DNA from: Flavobacteriales bacterium 34_180_T64
Lineage (GTDB): Bacteria; Bacteroidota; Bacteroidia; Flavobacteriales; Flavobacteriaceae
Length of the DNA stretch: 64,000 bases
Assembly: GCA_002162765.1 (NCBI GenBank)
Contig: MAAR01000016.1
Span: forward strand, 62,001 to 126,000
Direction of reading: 5' to 3'
Under the pieces are notes generated by a model, which worked only from the letters and a program-made list of their open reading frames with translations, was not told where the DNA came from and searched no databases. Position 1 is the stretch's first letter; each line of letters opens with the position of its first letter. Positions 35,122 to 45,451 of the stretch are shown piece by piece. Position numbers and translations under genes: made by a program.

Positions 35122-35864
35122 TGATTTTTGGTATTGAACATATGTGGCTATTTCTATGCATCCTCCCTATCGTTGCCTTTTTTTATGCAGGTGTCGGTCA
35201 TGGAGGCGCCAGTGGTTATTTAGCCTTAATGGCGTTATTCAGTTTTGCTCCAGAAACCATGAAACCTACAGCTTTACTTTTAAATTTATTTGTAGCTGGC
35301 ATGGCGTTTTACCATTATTATAAGGCAGGTCATTTTAACAAAAAGTTATTTATCTCATTCGCGTTATCCTCCATTCCCTTTGCGTTTTTAGGAGGAATGA
35401 TAGAAATAGACGCTTCCTTTTACAAAAAAATATTAGGGGCATTACTCATATTTGCCATTTTAAAAATGCTCAATGTATTTGGCAAAGAAAGTACTGCAAT
35501 AAAGGATATTAAGTTATGGCAAGGTCTTATTGTCGGAGGAGTCATTGGTTTCTTTTCTGGGCTTATCGGTATAGGAGGCGGCATTATTTTAACTCCAGTC
35601 ATCCTATTATTACATTGGGGGAAAATGAAAGAAGCCGCTGCTGTTTCAGCCTTATTTATATGGGTAAACTCAGCAGCTGGACTCGTTGGACAACTTTCGA
35701 CTGGGATTATACTATCCTCGCAGTCCTATATTTTAGTAGCCATTGCTATTATTGGTGGTTATTTTGGAAGTTATTTTGGAAGTAAAAAACTTGATAACCG
35801 ACTATTACGATATATGCTCGCCTTTGTGCTTTTTATTGCTTCTGTAAAACTAATTTTAATATAA
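35121..35864 (+). CDS. TauE/SafE family membrane transporter within the Moco operon
   Basis: 247 residues, about 7-8 membrane helices, with the two family repeats (HGGASGYLALMALF and GLIGIGGGIILTPVI) near the ends. Members export sulfite, sulfonates or other anions. Start is a GTG at 35121, overlapping the previous stop by 1 base; an in-frame ATG lies at 35142. Its position between regulatory and cofactor genes suggests an anion linked to cofactor synthesis, formate or nitrate metabolism. The substrate is unknown. Confidence 0.8.
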   Translation: MIFGIEHMWLFLCILPIVAFFYAGVGHGGASGYLALMALFSFAPETMKPTALLLNLFVAGMAFYHYYKAGHFNKKLFISFALSSIPFAFLGGMIEIDASFYKKILGALLIFAILKMLNVFGKESTAIKDIKLWQGLIVGGVIGFFSGLIGIGGGIILTPVILLLHWGKMKEAAAVSALFIWVNSAAGLVGQLSTGIILSSQSYILVAIAIIGGYFGSYFGSKKLDNRLLRYMLAFVLFIASVKLILI

Positions 35865-36449
35865 ATGCAACAACTCAATAACATAACAGGAATCATACTA
35901 GCTGGTGGACAGAGCTCTAGAATGGGAACCGATAAAGGATTGCTTTCTTTAAATGGGCTATTATTTATTGAACGCATTATAAAGGCTTTGAAACCATTAG
36001 TTGATGAGATCATAATTGTTAGTAATAATTCGATTTATGATCAATTTGGTTTTAAACGAGTTACTGACAGTATTCAAAATGCTGGCCCACTCGCAGGATT
36101 GTATTCAGGATTACAGCAGACAACAACAAAAAACAATCTTGTTCTAAGCTGCGATGTTCCATTAATAAACACAGAGGTTCTAAACGTATTAGTAAATAAT
36201 ATTGATGACAATTTTCAAGTCATTCAATTAAAAAGTCAAAACAAAACAATGCCATTAATCGCATTGTATAATAAAGAATGCATGTACATATGTTTAGAGC
36301 TACTACAACAAGGTGAAAGACGTTTACGAAACGCTGTGAATCAATTACACACTAAAACGATCACTATTGATGCTAAATTTGATACCTGTGTAAATAACAT
36401 AAATACGAAAGACGAATTAAACGCATTAAGAAATGACATTAAAGGTTAA
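35865..36449 (+). CDS. mobA: Molybdenum cofactor guanylyltransferase
   Basis: Adds GMP to molybdopterin to make the MGD cofactor used by NapA and the formate dehydrogenase. 194 residues with the nucleotide-binding GIILAGGQSSRMGTDKGLLSLNG, the GPLAGLYSGLQ segment and CDVPL. The gene begins directly after the TauE stop, and its end overlaps moaD by 17 bases. Confidence 0.93.
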   Translation: MQQLNNITGIILAGGQSSRMGTDKGLLSLNGLLFIERIIKALKPLVDEIIIVSNNSIYDQFGFKRVTDSIQNAGPLAGLYSGLQQTTTKNNLVLSCDVPLINTEVLNVLVNNIDDNFQVIQLKSQNKTMPLIALYNKECMYICLELLQQGERRLRNAVNQLHTKTITIDAKFDTCVNNINTKDELNALRNDIKG

Positions 36450-36666
36450 ATATTTTGGTTTAATAGCCGAGCTAACTGCGTGCGAAGAAGAATCTATAGA
36501 GATTTCAGCAACGAGCATTGCCGAATTGATTCAGTTTCTTAGCGAAAAATACCCGAGTCTGAAATCTAAAGATTTTCAAATAGCTCAAAACCGTGAAATC
36601 GCTTCAATCGAAACAACATTAACTGGAGAAGAAATAGCCCTGCTTCCTCCTTTTTCAGGTGGCTAA
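36433..36666 (+). CDS. moaD: Molybdopterin synthase sulfur carrier MoaD
   Basis: A 77-residue ubiquitin-fold protein ending in the essential Gly-Gly (PPFSGG), which is adenylylated and thiocarboxylated and then supplies sulfur for molybdopterin. It overlaps mobA (17 bases) and is directly followed by the activating enzyme gene. Confidence 0.92.
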   Translation: MTLKVKYFGLIAELTACEEESIEISATSIAELIQFLSEKYPSLKSKDFQIAQNREIASIETTLTGEEIALLPPFSGG

Positions 36667-36670
36667 AATT

Positions 36671-37747
36671 ATGAGTAGATATAGCAGACATATCGTATTA
36701 TCCGAAATTGGTCACATCGGTCAAGAAAAATTATCAAAGGCCAAGGTTTTGGTCATTGGTGCAGGTGGACTAGGCTGTCCCGTTTTACAATATTTAACGG
36801 CAGCAGGTATAGGAACAATTGGGGTCATAGATCATGATACTGTTGAAGTATCTAATTTACAACGTCAAATTTTATTTGGCACTTCTTCATTAGGTCTTAA
36901 CAAAGCACTCGCAGCAAAACGACGCTTAGAAGATTTGAATCCTACTATTACTATTCATGCTTATCCTGAAAAACTCACACATTCAAATGCCAAAAGCTAT
37001 TTTGAAGCTTATGACATCATCGTGGATGGTACTGACAACTTTGAGACACGCTATTTAATTAGTGATATGGCTATCATACAAAACAAACCGGTAGTTTATG
37101 CAGCTATCTTCAAATTTGAAGGACAAGTTTCTGTGTTCAATTACCAAAATGGACCTAGTTATCGCTGTGTGTTCCCAAATCCTCCAAATGAAGGATCGGT
37201 TTCAAATTGCTCCGAAGTTGGTGTTTTAGGTGTTCTTCCTGGAATAATTGGCAGCATGCAAGCCAATGAAGTTCTAAAGATTATACTTGATTTTGGATAC
37301 ATATTATCTGGAAAAATCCTGTGTTTCAATTCCAAAACTTCTGAGACCGCAATCATTAAAGTTTCGAAATCTGAAACCGCTTTTAGCAAGGCTTTAAACA
37401 AAGATGCGTCTTTACAAAATGATTATATTCATACCTCATGTCCAACCGAAACCAGTCACATCTCAATTAAAGATGCACTAAAACTAACGAACACTGAATT
37501 TATAGATGTAAGAGAAATTCATGAGCAACCTAAACTTGACACGTTAAACCACCTCCAAATTCCTTTACGAGAATTAGAACAAAAAATCACAGAAATTAAT
37601 ACAGATAAGACCTCAATTATTTTTTGCCAATCAGGCATCAGAAGTCAACAAGCGATTGGGCTCTTAAGAAAACATAACATTCAGAATAGTTACAGTCTTC
37701 GTGAAGGTGTATCTAAACTAATAGAAGAACTAAATATAAAAGCATAA
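36671..37747 (+). CDS. moeB: MoeB/ThiF-type adenylyltransferase with C-terminal rhodanese
   Basis: Activates MoaD's C-terminus with ATP. 358 residues from the ATG at 36671; a GTG at 36659 overlaps the moaD stop. The N-terminal ThiF fold has VLVIGAGGLGCPVLQYLTAAG and the adenylation arginine region NLQRQILFG. The C-terminal rhodanese region has a loop Cys in IIFCQSGIRSQQAIGLL. Of the usual CxxC zinc pairs, only RCVFPNPP with one Cys is visible, and the next pair is unclear. The fusion couples activation and sulfur transfer. Confidence 0.9.
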   Translation: MSRYSRHIVLSEIGHIGQEKLSKAKVLVIGAGGLGCPVLQYLTAAGIGTIGVIDHDTVEVSNLQRQILFGTSSLGLNKALAAKRRLEDLNPTITIHAYPEKLTHSNAKSYFEAYDIIVDGTDNFETRYLISDMAIIQNKPVVYAAIFKFEGQVSVFNYQNGPSYRCVFPNPPNEGSVSNCSEVGVLGVLPGIIGSMQANEVLKIILDFGYILSGKILCFNSKTSETAIIKVSKSETAFSKALNKDASLQNDYIHTSCPTETSHISIKDALKLTNTEFIDVREIHEQPKLDTLNHLQIPLRELEQKITEINTDKTSIIFCQSGIRSQQAIGLLRKHNIQNSYSLREGVSKLIEELNIKA

Positions 37748-38190
37748 TGAACGAAAAAAAAATAAAAAACGTGTTTAAGGAAGGTGCTATTTCATCTGAA
37801 TTCATTGGTCAAGCCATTGCGAAACACCAATCAAAAACAACTATTGGTGCTCATAATATTTTTTTAGGCCAAGTGCGTACTGATGAAATAAATGGTAAAA
37901 AAGTGTCAGCTATTATGTATACCGCATACGAAGACATGGCTAATGAAAAATTCCACGACATAAGAGAAGCTACCTTTAAAAAATTCAATTTAACCTGTAT
38001 GCATATTTATCACAGTTTAGGACAAGTAAATACTGGTGAAATTTGTTTGTTTGTATTTGTATCATCTCCTCACCGCAAGGAAGTATTTGAAGCCTTAGAA
38101 TATGTAGTTGAAGAAATTAAATCTAAAGCACCCGTTTTTGGTAAAGAATTTTTTGAAGACGACACCCATCAATGGAAAGTAAATCAATAA
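37747..38190 (+). CDS. moaE: Molybdopterin synthase catalytic subunit MoaE
   Basis: 147 residues; transfers sulfur from MoaD to precursor Z. The family is indicated by AHNIFLGQVRTDEINGKKVSAIMYTAYEDMAN, YHSLGQVNTGEICLFVFVSSPHRKEVF and the Lys-rich C-terminus (KAPVFGKEFFEDDTHQWK). It overlaps the previous stop by 1 base (TAATG). Confidence 0.93.
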   Translation: MNEKKIKNVFKEGAISSEFIGQAIAKHQSKTTIGAHNIFLGQVRTDEINGKKVSAIMYTAYEDMANEKFHDIREATFKKFNLTCMHIYHSLGQVNTGEICLFVFVSSPHRKEVFEALEYVVEEIKSKAPVFGKEFFEDDTHQWKVNQ

Positions 38191-38193
38191 GCT

Positions 38194-39105
38194 ATGGTAG
38201 ACATTACCCACAAAAATAACACCTTAAGAATCGCAACGGCCCAGGCCATTGTGAAAGTCAGCAAACAGGCTACAATAGAAGCCATCGAAACTGATACAGT
38301 TCCAAAAGGAAACGTTTTTGCAATGAGTAAAGCCGCTGGATTGCTAGGTGTAAAAAAAACGCCAGATATTCTACCGGATTGCCACCCCTTACCAATTGAA
38401 TACACAGGCATCGATTATACGGTCGATGGATTAGAAATAACAGTCACCTGTACTATTAAAACAATCTACAAAACAGGCGTTGAAGTTGAAGCCATGCATG
38501 GTGCTAGTGTTGTCGCGTTGAATATGTACGATATGCTAAAACCAATTGACAAAGGCGTAGAAATTCATCACATAAAACTTTTAAAGAAGAAAGGTGGGAA
38601 ATCTGATTTTAAGGATCGTTTTAGAACCGAATTAAGAGCTGCAGTTATTGTGTGTTCCGATACTATTTCAGCAGGTCAAAAAGAAGATAAAGCAGGCAAA
38701 GCCATCATTGCCAAATTAGAAGAATCTAAGGTGCTAATTCATGATTATATTATCATTCCTGATGAAAAGGAACAAATACAAGCCAAAGTCAAATACTATG
38801 AATCTGAAAAAGTTGATCTCATCATATTTACTGGTGGCACTGGATTATCAGAAAGAGATGTAACCCCAGAAGCTCTTCATAGCTTAATCGACAGGAATAT
38901 TCCTGGCATTGAAGAAGCGATTCGAAGTTACGGACAAGAACGAACGCCCTACTCTATGTTGTCTCGTAGTGTTGCTGGCACAATCAATAATACATTAGTA
39001 TTGGCCTTACCAGGATCAACTAATGGCGCAAAAGAATCAATGGACGCAATTTTTCCAAGTGTATTACACATATTTGGAATACTAAGAGGAGAACGACATA
39101 ATTAA
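38194..39105 (+). CDS. moaCB: Bifunctional MoaC-MoaB fusion
   Basis: 303 residues. The N-terminal half is MoaC (cyclic pyranopterin monophosphate synthase: [35 protein letters not shown]). The C-terminal half, from about residue 145, is MoaB/MogA-like ([51 protein letters not shown]). The single chain links precursor formation and adenylylation-type steps. The next gene, moaA, begins at its last base. Confidence 0.93.
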   Translation: MVDITHKNNTLRIATAQAIVKVSKQATIEAIETDTVPKGNVFAMSKAAGLLGVKKTPDILPDCHPLPIEYTGIDYTVDGLEITVTCTIKTIYKTGVEVEAMHGASVVALNMYDMLKPIDKGVEIHHIKLLKKKGGKSDFKDRFRTELRAAVIVCSDTISAGQKEDKAGKAIIAKLEESKVLIHDYIIIPDEKEQIQAKVKYYESEKVDLIIFTGGTGLSERDVTPEALHSLIDRNIPGIEEAIRSYGQERTPYSMLSRSVAGTINNTLVLALPGSTNGAKESMDAIFPSVLHIFGILRGERHN

Positions 39106-40112
39106 TGGAAAGAAATCAAAACATATTAAAAGACACATTTGGAAGACAGCATAGCTATTTGCGTATTTCGCTGACCGAATTATGCAATCTACGTTGCACG
39201 TATTGTATGCCAGCTGAAGGTATTCAATTGTCTCCAAGATCCCACATCATGAATTACGATGAAGTGTATACAATAGCCAAAACTTTTGTAGATCATGGAG
39301 TAACAAAAATAAGACTGACAGGAGGCGAACCCCTTGTGCGAAAAGACGTTTCTATAATTTTAGCAAAACTAGCCACGCTCAATGTAGAGCTTGCCATTAG
39401 TACCAATGCTGTTACCGTAGATCGCTTTATTGATATTTTTAAAGCCTGCAACATTCGCAACATTAATGTCAGTTTAGATTCATTAGTTGCCGAAAAATTC
39501 AATCAAATAACCAGACGGAATGATTTTGATAAGGTCTACAAGAATATTTTACTTTTAATTAAAGAAGGATTCAATGTAAAACTGAATGCGGTTTTAATTA
39601 AAGACTTCAATGACAATGAGATTGTTGATTTTATAAATCTAACCAAGGAACTTCCAATATCTGTTCGGTTTATAGAATTCATGCCATTTGATGGCAATAA
39701 ATGGGATAAAGCCAAAATGGTAACTTATACGGAAGTCATGACATTGGTGAATACTTCATTTGAAACGAATGAAATTATACGAATTAAGGACGCCCCAAAT
39801 GATACTTCTAAAAATTATAAAATTAAAGGCTATAAAGGCTCCTTTGCAATTATAAGTTCTGTCACTAATCCGTTTTGTGATTCCTGCAATAGAATTCGCC
39901 TAACCGCTAATGGTCGACTTAAAAACTGTTTGTTTTCATCATCTGAATCTGATTTATTAACGCCTCTTCGTGCAGGAAAAAACATTGAACCAATCATACA
40001 AAAAGCCATTCGCGCTAAATTTAAAATTCGTGGTGGCATGGATACTTTAGAAAAACTAGAATCCCCTGAGTTACACAGTAAAAATAGAAGTATGATTTCT
40101 ATAGGTGGTTAG
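39105..40112 (+). CDS. moaA: GTP 3',8-cyclase MoaA
   Basis: Radical SAM enzyme for the first Mo-cofactor step, 335 residues. N-terminal CNLRCTYCMPAEG binds the SAM cluster, and C-terminal CDSCNRIRLTANGRLKNCLFS binds the second cluster, both complete. The ATG begins at the moaC-moaB stop. It ends the Moco run; nadA follows with its own -7 box. Confidence 0.95.
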   Translation: MERNQNILKDTFGRQHSYLRISLTELCNLRCTYCMPAEGIQLSPRSHIMNYDEVYTIAKTFVDHGVTKIRLTGGEPLVRKDVSIILAKLATLNVELAISTNAVTVDRFIDIFKACNIRNINVSLDSLVAEKFNQITRRNDFDKVYKNILLLIKEGFNVKLNAVLIKDFNDNEIVDFINLTKELPISVRFIEFMPFDGNKWDKAKMVTYTEVMTLVNTSFETNEIIRIKDAPNDTSKNYKIKGYKGSFAIISSVTNPFCDSCNRIRLTANGRLKNCLFSSSESDLLTPLRAGKNIEPIIQKAIRAKFKIRGGMDTLEKLESPELHSKNRSMISIGG

Positions 40113-40157
40113 CTATTAATTATGATTTTTATCATATTTCCTGATTCTGTACATGTC

Positions 40158-40165
40158 TATTTTTG
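40158..40165 (+). promoter_or_regulatory. Candidate -7 box for nadA-nadB
   Basis: TATTTTTG matches TAnnTTTG, 26 bases before the nadA ATG, in an 79-base gap after moaA. It supports separate transcription of nadAB from the Moco operon. Confidence 0.5.
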
Positions 40166-40191
40166 CGCTTTAATGAATTGTACGAAGCAAA

Positions 40192-41115
40192 ATGGATTTA
40201 AGAGAAGAAATAAAGCGATTAAAGAAAGATAAGAATGCCATTATCTTGGCACATTATTACCAACGTCCAGAAATTCAAGACATAGCCGACTATGTAGGCG
40301 ATAGCCTAGGTCTTGCTCAGAAGGCAGCAGAAACAGAAGCCGATATTATTGTATTTGCTGGTGTCCATTTTATGGGGGAAACAGCTAAAATATTAAATCC
40401 CTCAAAAACAGTAATTCTACCTGATTTAGAAGCTGGTTGCTCTCTCGCAGAATCTTGCCCGCCAGAAGCTTTTAGTGAATTTGTAAAAACACATCCTAAC
40501 AATACAGTCATCACTTATGTAAACTGCAGTGCAGAAGTAAAAGCCCTGACAGATATCGTTTGCACATCTTCCAATGCCTTGAAGATTGTGGAATCAATCC
40601 CAAAAGATCAACCCATCATTTTTGCACCAGATAGAAATTTGGGGCAATATCTCATCAATAAAACAGGTAGAGATATGCTGCTATGGGATGGTAGTTGTGT
40701 GGTACACGAAGCATTTTCCATCGAAAAACTCATCAAATTACACAAAGCATACCCAGATTATAAAATTATTGCACATCCAGAGTCCGAAACACATATTTTA
40801 AAAACCGCTAGTTATATTGGATCCACTGCAGGTATGATCAATTATGTAAAAACACATCCTAATGAGAAATTTATTGTGGCTACTGAAGCCGGTATTTTAC
40901 ACAAAATGCAGCAAGAAATGCCACAAACAGAGTTGATTCCTGCGCCAGCAAAAGATGATAACACTTGTGCTTGCAGTGAATGTTCGTTTATGAAACTAAA
41001 TACCATGCAAAAACTTTACGATTGTTTACTAAATGAAAGTCCGCAAATTGATGTTGCCCAAGACATAAGGGAAAAGGCCTTAATTCCAATTCAGCGCATG
41101 TTAGAATTGTCTTAA
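40192..41115 (+). CDS. nadA: Quinolinate synthase NadA
   Basis: Condenses iminoaspartate with DHAP to quinolinate for NAD synthesis. 307 residues with three [4Fe-4S]-ligand regions: [31 protein letters not shown] and [13 protein letters not shown]. Substrate-site [21 protein letters not shown] is also present. It is followed after 5 bases by nadB. No nadC is seen in the window. Confidence 0.95.
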   Translation: MDLREEIKRLKKDKNAIILAHYYQRPEIQDIADYVGDSLGLAQKAAETEADIIVFAGVHFMGETAKILNPSKTVILPDLEAGCSLAESCPPEAFSEFVKTHPNNTVITYVNCSAEVKALTDIVCTSSNALKIVESIPKDQPIIFAPDRNLGQYLINKTGRDMLLWDGSCVVHEAFSIEKLIKLHKAYPDYKIIAHPESETHILKTASYIGSTAGMINYVKTHPNEKFIVATEAGILHKMQQEMPQTELIPAPAKDDNTCACSECSFMKLNTMQKLYDCLLNESPQIDVAQDIREKALIPIQRMLELS

Positions 41116-41120
41116 TCAAA

Positions 41121-42680
41121 ATGATAACAACAGACTATTTAGTTATTGGATCAGGTGTAGCAGGACTAACATTCGCCGTTAAAATTGCTGAAAAATTTCC
41201 TAAAAAAACGGTTACTATCATCACCAAAGGCACTGAAGATGAATCCAATACGAAATATGCCCAGGGAGGTGTTGCAGTAGTGCTCGATTCAAAGGAAGAT
41301 TCTTTTCGAAAACATATAGAAGACACTTTGATCGCAGGCGATGGATTGTGCGATAAAACAATCGTTGACCTGGTCATAAAGGAAGGTCCAAAACGATTAC
41401 AGGAACTCATCTTTTGGGGTGCCAATTTTGATTTGGATACCGAAGGGAATTTTGATTTAGGAAAGGAAGGCGGACATTCAGAATATCGTGTTGTACATCA
41501 TAAAGATATTACTGGCTATGAAGTTGAACGTGCACTGCTGGAACGTGTGCATCAATTAACAAATATTACCGTTTTATCACATCATTTCGCCTTAGACTTA
41601 ATTACCGAACATCATTTGGAATATGAAAACCCAAAACAATTAACCTGTTATGGTGCGTATGTGTTATGTGAAAAATCAGGAAAAACACTAACCATACAAG
41701 CAGAAAACACCTTGTTAGCTTCTGGAGGTATTGGCTATGTATATGGTCACACTACCAATCCAGTTATTGCTACTGGAGATGGTATTGCTATGGCATATAG
41801 AGCGAAAGCTCAAATCAAAGATATGGAGTTTATTCAATTCCATCCAACAGTATTATACAATCCGGAAGGAGGCTCTTCTTTTTTGATTTCTGAAGCCGTG
41901 AGAGGTTTTGGTGCCTTTTTACGTGACAAAAACGGCTACAGATTTATGCCAGATTACGATGAAAGAGCCGAATTGGCTTCTAGAGATATCGTGTCTCAAT
42001 GCATTGATAAAGAACTCAAAAAGTCTGGAGATGCTTATGTTTATTTAGATTGCACACATCTTGATATCTCAGCTTTTAACACCCATTTTCCGAATATTTA
42101 CAATAAATGTAAAAGCTTACACATAGACATATCTAAAGATTGGATACCAGTTGTTCCTGCTTCTCATTATTTATGTGGTGGTATTGAGGTAGATTCCAAT
42201 GGAAGAACCTCCATAAATAATTTATTTGCCTGTGGAGAATGTACTAGAACTGGATTACACGGCGCGAATAGATTAGCTTCCAATTCTTTATTAGAAGCCC
42301 TAGTGTATGCTCATAATATATTTAAATACCATTGCTTGAATGACACAAACTTGGATTTTGTTTTTATTCCATCATGGGATGACAACGGAACGAGTATCAC
42401 AAAGGAGCACGTCATAATTCAGCATAATTTAAGAGAATTACAGGCCTTAATGCGGGATTATGTTGGCATTGTAAGAAGCAATAATCGCCTAACAAAAGCC
42501 ATCACACGATTAGACCTCATTTATAATGAAATAGAAACATTATACAAAACGTCAAAAATAGACACCTCTTTATGCGAATTAAGAAACATGATTAACGTGG
42601 CACATCTAATTATCAGCCAATCTTTAGAAAGAAAGGAAAACAGAGGTGGTTATTTTAATATTGACAATATAAAACCGTAA
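41121..42680 (+). CDS. nadB: L-aspartate oxidase NadB
   Basis: FAD enzyme making iminoaspartate for NadA. 519 residues: GSGVAGLTFAVKIAEKF FAD loop at residues 8-14, the TKYAQGGVAVV segment, SRDIVSQCIDKEL, and the late catalytic HGANRLASNSLLEALVY block. It is a two-gene NAD operon with nadA. The end faces the formate dehydrogenase gene, 34 bases away. Confidence 0.95.
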   Translation: MITTDYLVIGSGVAGLTFAVKIAEKFPKKTVTIITKGTEDESNTKYAQGGVAVVLDSKEDSFRKHIEDTLIAGDGLCDKTIVDLVIKEGPKRLQELIFWGANFDLDTEGNFDLGKEGGHSEYRVVHHKDITGYEVERALLERVHQLTNITVLSHHFALDLITEHHLEYENPKQLTCYGAYVLCEKSGKTLTIQAENTLLASGGIGYVYGHTTNPVIATGDGIAMAYRAKAQIKDMEFIQFHPTVLYNPEGGSSFLISEAVRGFGAFLRDKNGYRFMPDYDERAELASRDIVSQCIDKELKKSGDAYVYLDCTHLDISAFNTHFPNIYNKCKSLHIDISKDWIPVVPASHYLCGGIEVDSNGRTSINNLFACGECTRTGLHGANRLASNSLLEALVYAHNIFKYHCLNDTNLDFVFIPSWDDNGTSITKEHVIIQHNLRELQALMRDYVGIVRSNNRLTKAITRLDLIYNEIETLYKTSKIDTSLCELRNMINVAHLIISQSLERKENRGGYFNIDNIKP

Positions 42681-42714
42681 TATATCAGACTACAATGGAG
42701 TCATTTATGTTCGC

Positions 42715-45441
42715 TTAAACCAACTCCTTTTTGTATTTTCCTTTACTTTTTCTAATTCTTACAGCAACAACCTTGTATTCTGGACACATCGCCTCGGAAT
42801 CATGAACGTCACCTGTTAAATTATTGATCATGATATCTGGAAAATGGAATGTTGTACTTAAAATACCCGGTTTCACCTCATCAGTAATACGTGCTTTCAC
42901 ATCAACCTTGCCTCTTGGAGATTCTAAACAAACAAAATCGCCATCACCAATTAAATGCGTTGCTGCGTCTTCTGGATTAATCATTAAATAATCATCCTTC
43001 AAAATTTCTTCATTGGCAGTTCGTCGTGTCATGGCTCCGCAATTATAATGTTCCAGTTCGCGATTCGTTGTTAGTATATACGGAAAGTCTTTTGCGTGAG
43101 ACACTAATTCTTGAGTTTCTTCCCAAGCATTAAATTCAAAAAACCCTTTGCCTCTTTTAAAATCGACAGTATGCAATATTTGAGTATCAGTTCCATCTTT
43201 AGCAACTGGCCATTGTAAGCCATTTTCACCCAAATTCTCCCATGTAATTCCTGCGAAGAAAGGGACAATTTGAGATATTTCTTCCAGCATGCCATCAGGT
43301 GTATAATCTGCTTGAGGATAGCCCATTTTATTCATAATATCCACAATAATTTGACCGTCAGGTTTAGAACCAACAACAGGCTCAACAACTTGACGCACCG
43401 CTTGTACACGTCGTTCTCCATTGGTGAACGTGCCACTTTTTTCTAAAAATGAAGCTCCAGGTAATATGACATCGGCATACTTGGCTGTTTCTGTCATAAA
43501 TAACTCTTGAACAATTACAAGGTCTGTAGCTTCAAGTGCTTTAATTACTTTTTTAGTATTTGGATCCGTTTGAACAATATCTTCTCCAATAATCCATAAT
43601 GCTTTTAACTTTCCTTCTAGAGCTGCGTCGAACATTTCAGGAATTTTATAGCCTATCATTTTTGGCACATCTACACCATAGAATTTATTGTACTTTTTGT
43701 TTACTTCTTCATCAGTCACATCAAAATATCCAGCGCCTTGGTGAGGCTGAACTCCCATATCTGCACTTCCCTGTACATTATTTTGTCCACGCAACGGATT
43801 GACTCCTACGCCACGTCTTCCTATATTTCCTGTCAACAAAGCTAAGTCAGCAATTTGAATGACCGTAAACGTTCCTTGAGAATGTTCAGTAACACCTAAA
43901 CCATGGAAAGACATTGCATTTGGAGCTTTAGCATAAGCTACAGCTGCAGCTTTTACGTCTTCTCTATTTACACCTGTTACTTCTTCAAGAGCATCTAAAT
44001 CTATATGTAATATTTCATTTTGAAATGTATCAAATCCTTCTGTTCTACTCGCCACAAATGAAGCATCAACTAATCCTTCAGTAATAATATAATACATCAT
44101 CATATTAAGAAGTGCTACATTGGTACCTGGTCTTAATGCCAAATGATGGGTTGCATATCTCGCTAGTTCTGTTCGTCTTGGATCTATAACTATAGAAACA
44201 TTGTCAGATTTCATTGCGAACTGTTTCAATTTTGCACCGGTTACAGGATGCGCATCCGTTGGGTTTGCGCCAATAACCATAATACAATTCGTGTCTTTCA
44301 AATCATCAATTGAATTGGTCGCTGCTCCTGTTCCAAAAGCGCGTTGCATTCCAAGAGCTGTTGGTGAATGACAAACTCTAGCACAGCCATCAATATTATT
44401 AGTCCCAATAACGGTTCTAATAAACTTCTGCATCAGATAATTTTCTTCATTGGTACATCTCGCTGAAGATATTCCGGCAATTGAATCTGAACCAAACTCC
44501 GTTTTATAATGACTTATTTTTGAAGCTATATATTCATAAACTTCGTCCCATGACACTTTTTCAAAAGTCCCATTTCGCTTAATCATTGGAGAATCTAAAC
44601 GATCTTGATGATTATAAAATTTAAAAGCATAGCGTCCTTTAATACAGGTGTGTCCTTGATTTACTTCGGCGTCATAAGGTGCCGTAATGCTTAATATTTC
44701 ACCATTACTCGTTGAGACTTCTAAGTTACAACCAACACCACAATAGGTACAAATTGTTCTCGTAGAATCTGTAGCATAAATAGCTTTAGATTGAAAAACA
44801 TCAGAAATCGCAGATGTTGGACATGCCTGAGAACAAGCACCACAACTCACACAATCGGAATCCATAAAAGAATCATCCAATCCTTTAATGATATGTGAAT
44901 CAAATCCACGACCAGACATACTTAACACAAACTCTCCTTGCACTTCATCACAGGCTCTTACACAGCGATAGCAGTTTATACATTTTGACAAATCTGAAGT
45001 CATATATGGATGGCTTAAATCCTTCATTCTATATAAATGATTATCACCTTCAGGATAACGGACTTCACGTATTCCTACCTGAGCGGCAACGGTTTGCAAT
45101 TCACAATTACCATTGACCTCACAGGTTAAACAATCTAGAGGATGGTCGGTTAAAACCAATTCTATAATATTTTTTCGCAGCGCTTTCACTGAATCTGTAC
45201 TTGTATAAATATATTGTCCAGCAGCAACAGGTGAATGGCAAGATGCCATCGTTTTTACAGGACCACTTTCTTCAAGAGCTACTTCCACACTACAAACCCG
45301 ACAAGACCCAAATGGGTCTAAATTTGGAGCATCACATAAGGTAGGAACCAGTCCGCTTTCTCTATAACGTCGGATAAAATCCAACATGGTTTCACCTTCA
45401 ACTATTTCAAATTCTTGATTATCTATATAAGCCGTTTTCAT
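42715..45441 (-). CDS. fdhA: NAD-type formate dehydrogenase alpha subunit (Mo, FdsA-like)
   Basis: 908 residues. N-terminal [2Fe-2S] ligands at Cys 36, 47, 50 and 68. A HxxxC-type [4Fe-4S] site uses His100, Cys104, Cys107 and Cys113. Two ferredoxin motifs sit at about 154-164 and 197-207. The Moco-domain cluster is Cys 231, 234, 238 and 266. Cys357 (ARVCHSP) is the Mo ligand, a Cys and not selenocysteine. It oxidises formate to CO2 and delivers electrons to the beta subunit. It lies 10 bases after the beta-subunit gene. Confidence 0.93.
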   Translation of the reverse strand: MKTAYIDNQEFEIVEGETMLDFIRRYRESGLVPTLCDAPNLDPFGSCRVCSVEVALEESGPVKTMASCHSPVAAGQYIYTSTDSVKALRKNIIELVLTDHPLDCLTCEVNGNCELQTVAAQVGIREVRYPEGDNHLYRMKDLSHPYMTSDLSKCINCYRCVRACDEVQGEFVLSMSGRGFDSHIIKGLDDSFMDSDCVSCGACSQACPTSAISDVFQSKAIYATDSTRTICTYCGVGCNLEVSTSNGEILSITAPYDAEVNQGHTCIKGRYAFKFYNHQDRLDSPMIKRNGTFEKVSWDEVYEYIASKISHYKTEFGSDSIAGISSARCTNEENYLMQKFIRTVIGTNNIDGCARVCHSPTALGMQRAFGTGAATNSIDDLKDTNCIMVIGANPTDAHPVTGAKLKQFAMKSDNVSIVIDPRRTELARYATHHLALRPGTNVALLNMMMYYIITEGLVDASFVASRTEGFDTFQNEILHIDLDALEEVTGVNREDVKAAAVAYAKAPNAMSFHGLGVTEHSQGTFTVIQIADLALLTGNIGRRGVGVNPLRGQNNVQGSADMGVQPHQGAGYFDVTDEEVNKKYNKFYGVDVPKMIGYKIPEMFDAALEGKLKALWIIGEDIVQTDPNTKKVIKALEATDLVIVQELFMTETAKYADVILPGASFLEKSGTFTNGERRVQAVRQVVEPVVGSKPDGQIIVDIMNKMGYPQADYTPDGMLEEISQIVPFFAGITWENLGENGLQWPVAKDGTDTQILHTVDFKRGKGFFEFNAWEETQELVSHAKDFPYILTTNRELEHYNCGAMTRRTANEEILKDDYLMINPEDAATHLIGDGDFVCLESPRGKVDVKARITDEVKPGILSTTFHFPDIMINNLTGDVHDSEAMCPEYKVVAVRIRKSKGKYKKELV

Positions 45442-45451
45442 AGGTTTTATT

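Noticed and set aside
42715..45441. Selenocysteine formate dehydrogenase
   Set aside because: The Mo-ligand position reads Cys (ARVCHSP, Cys357), and there is no in-frame TGA.
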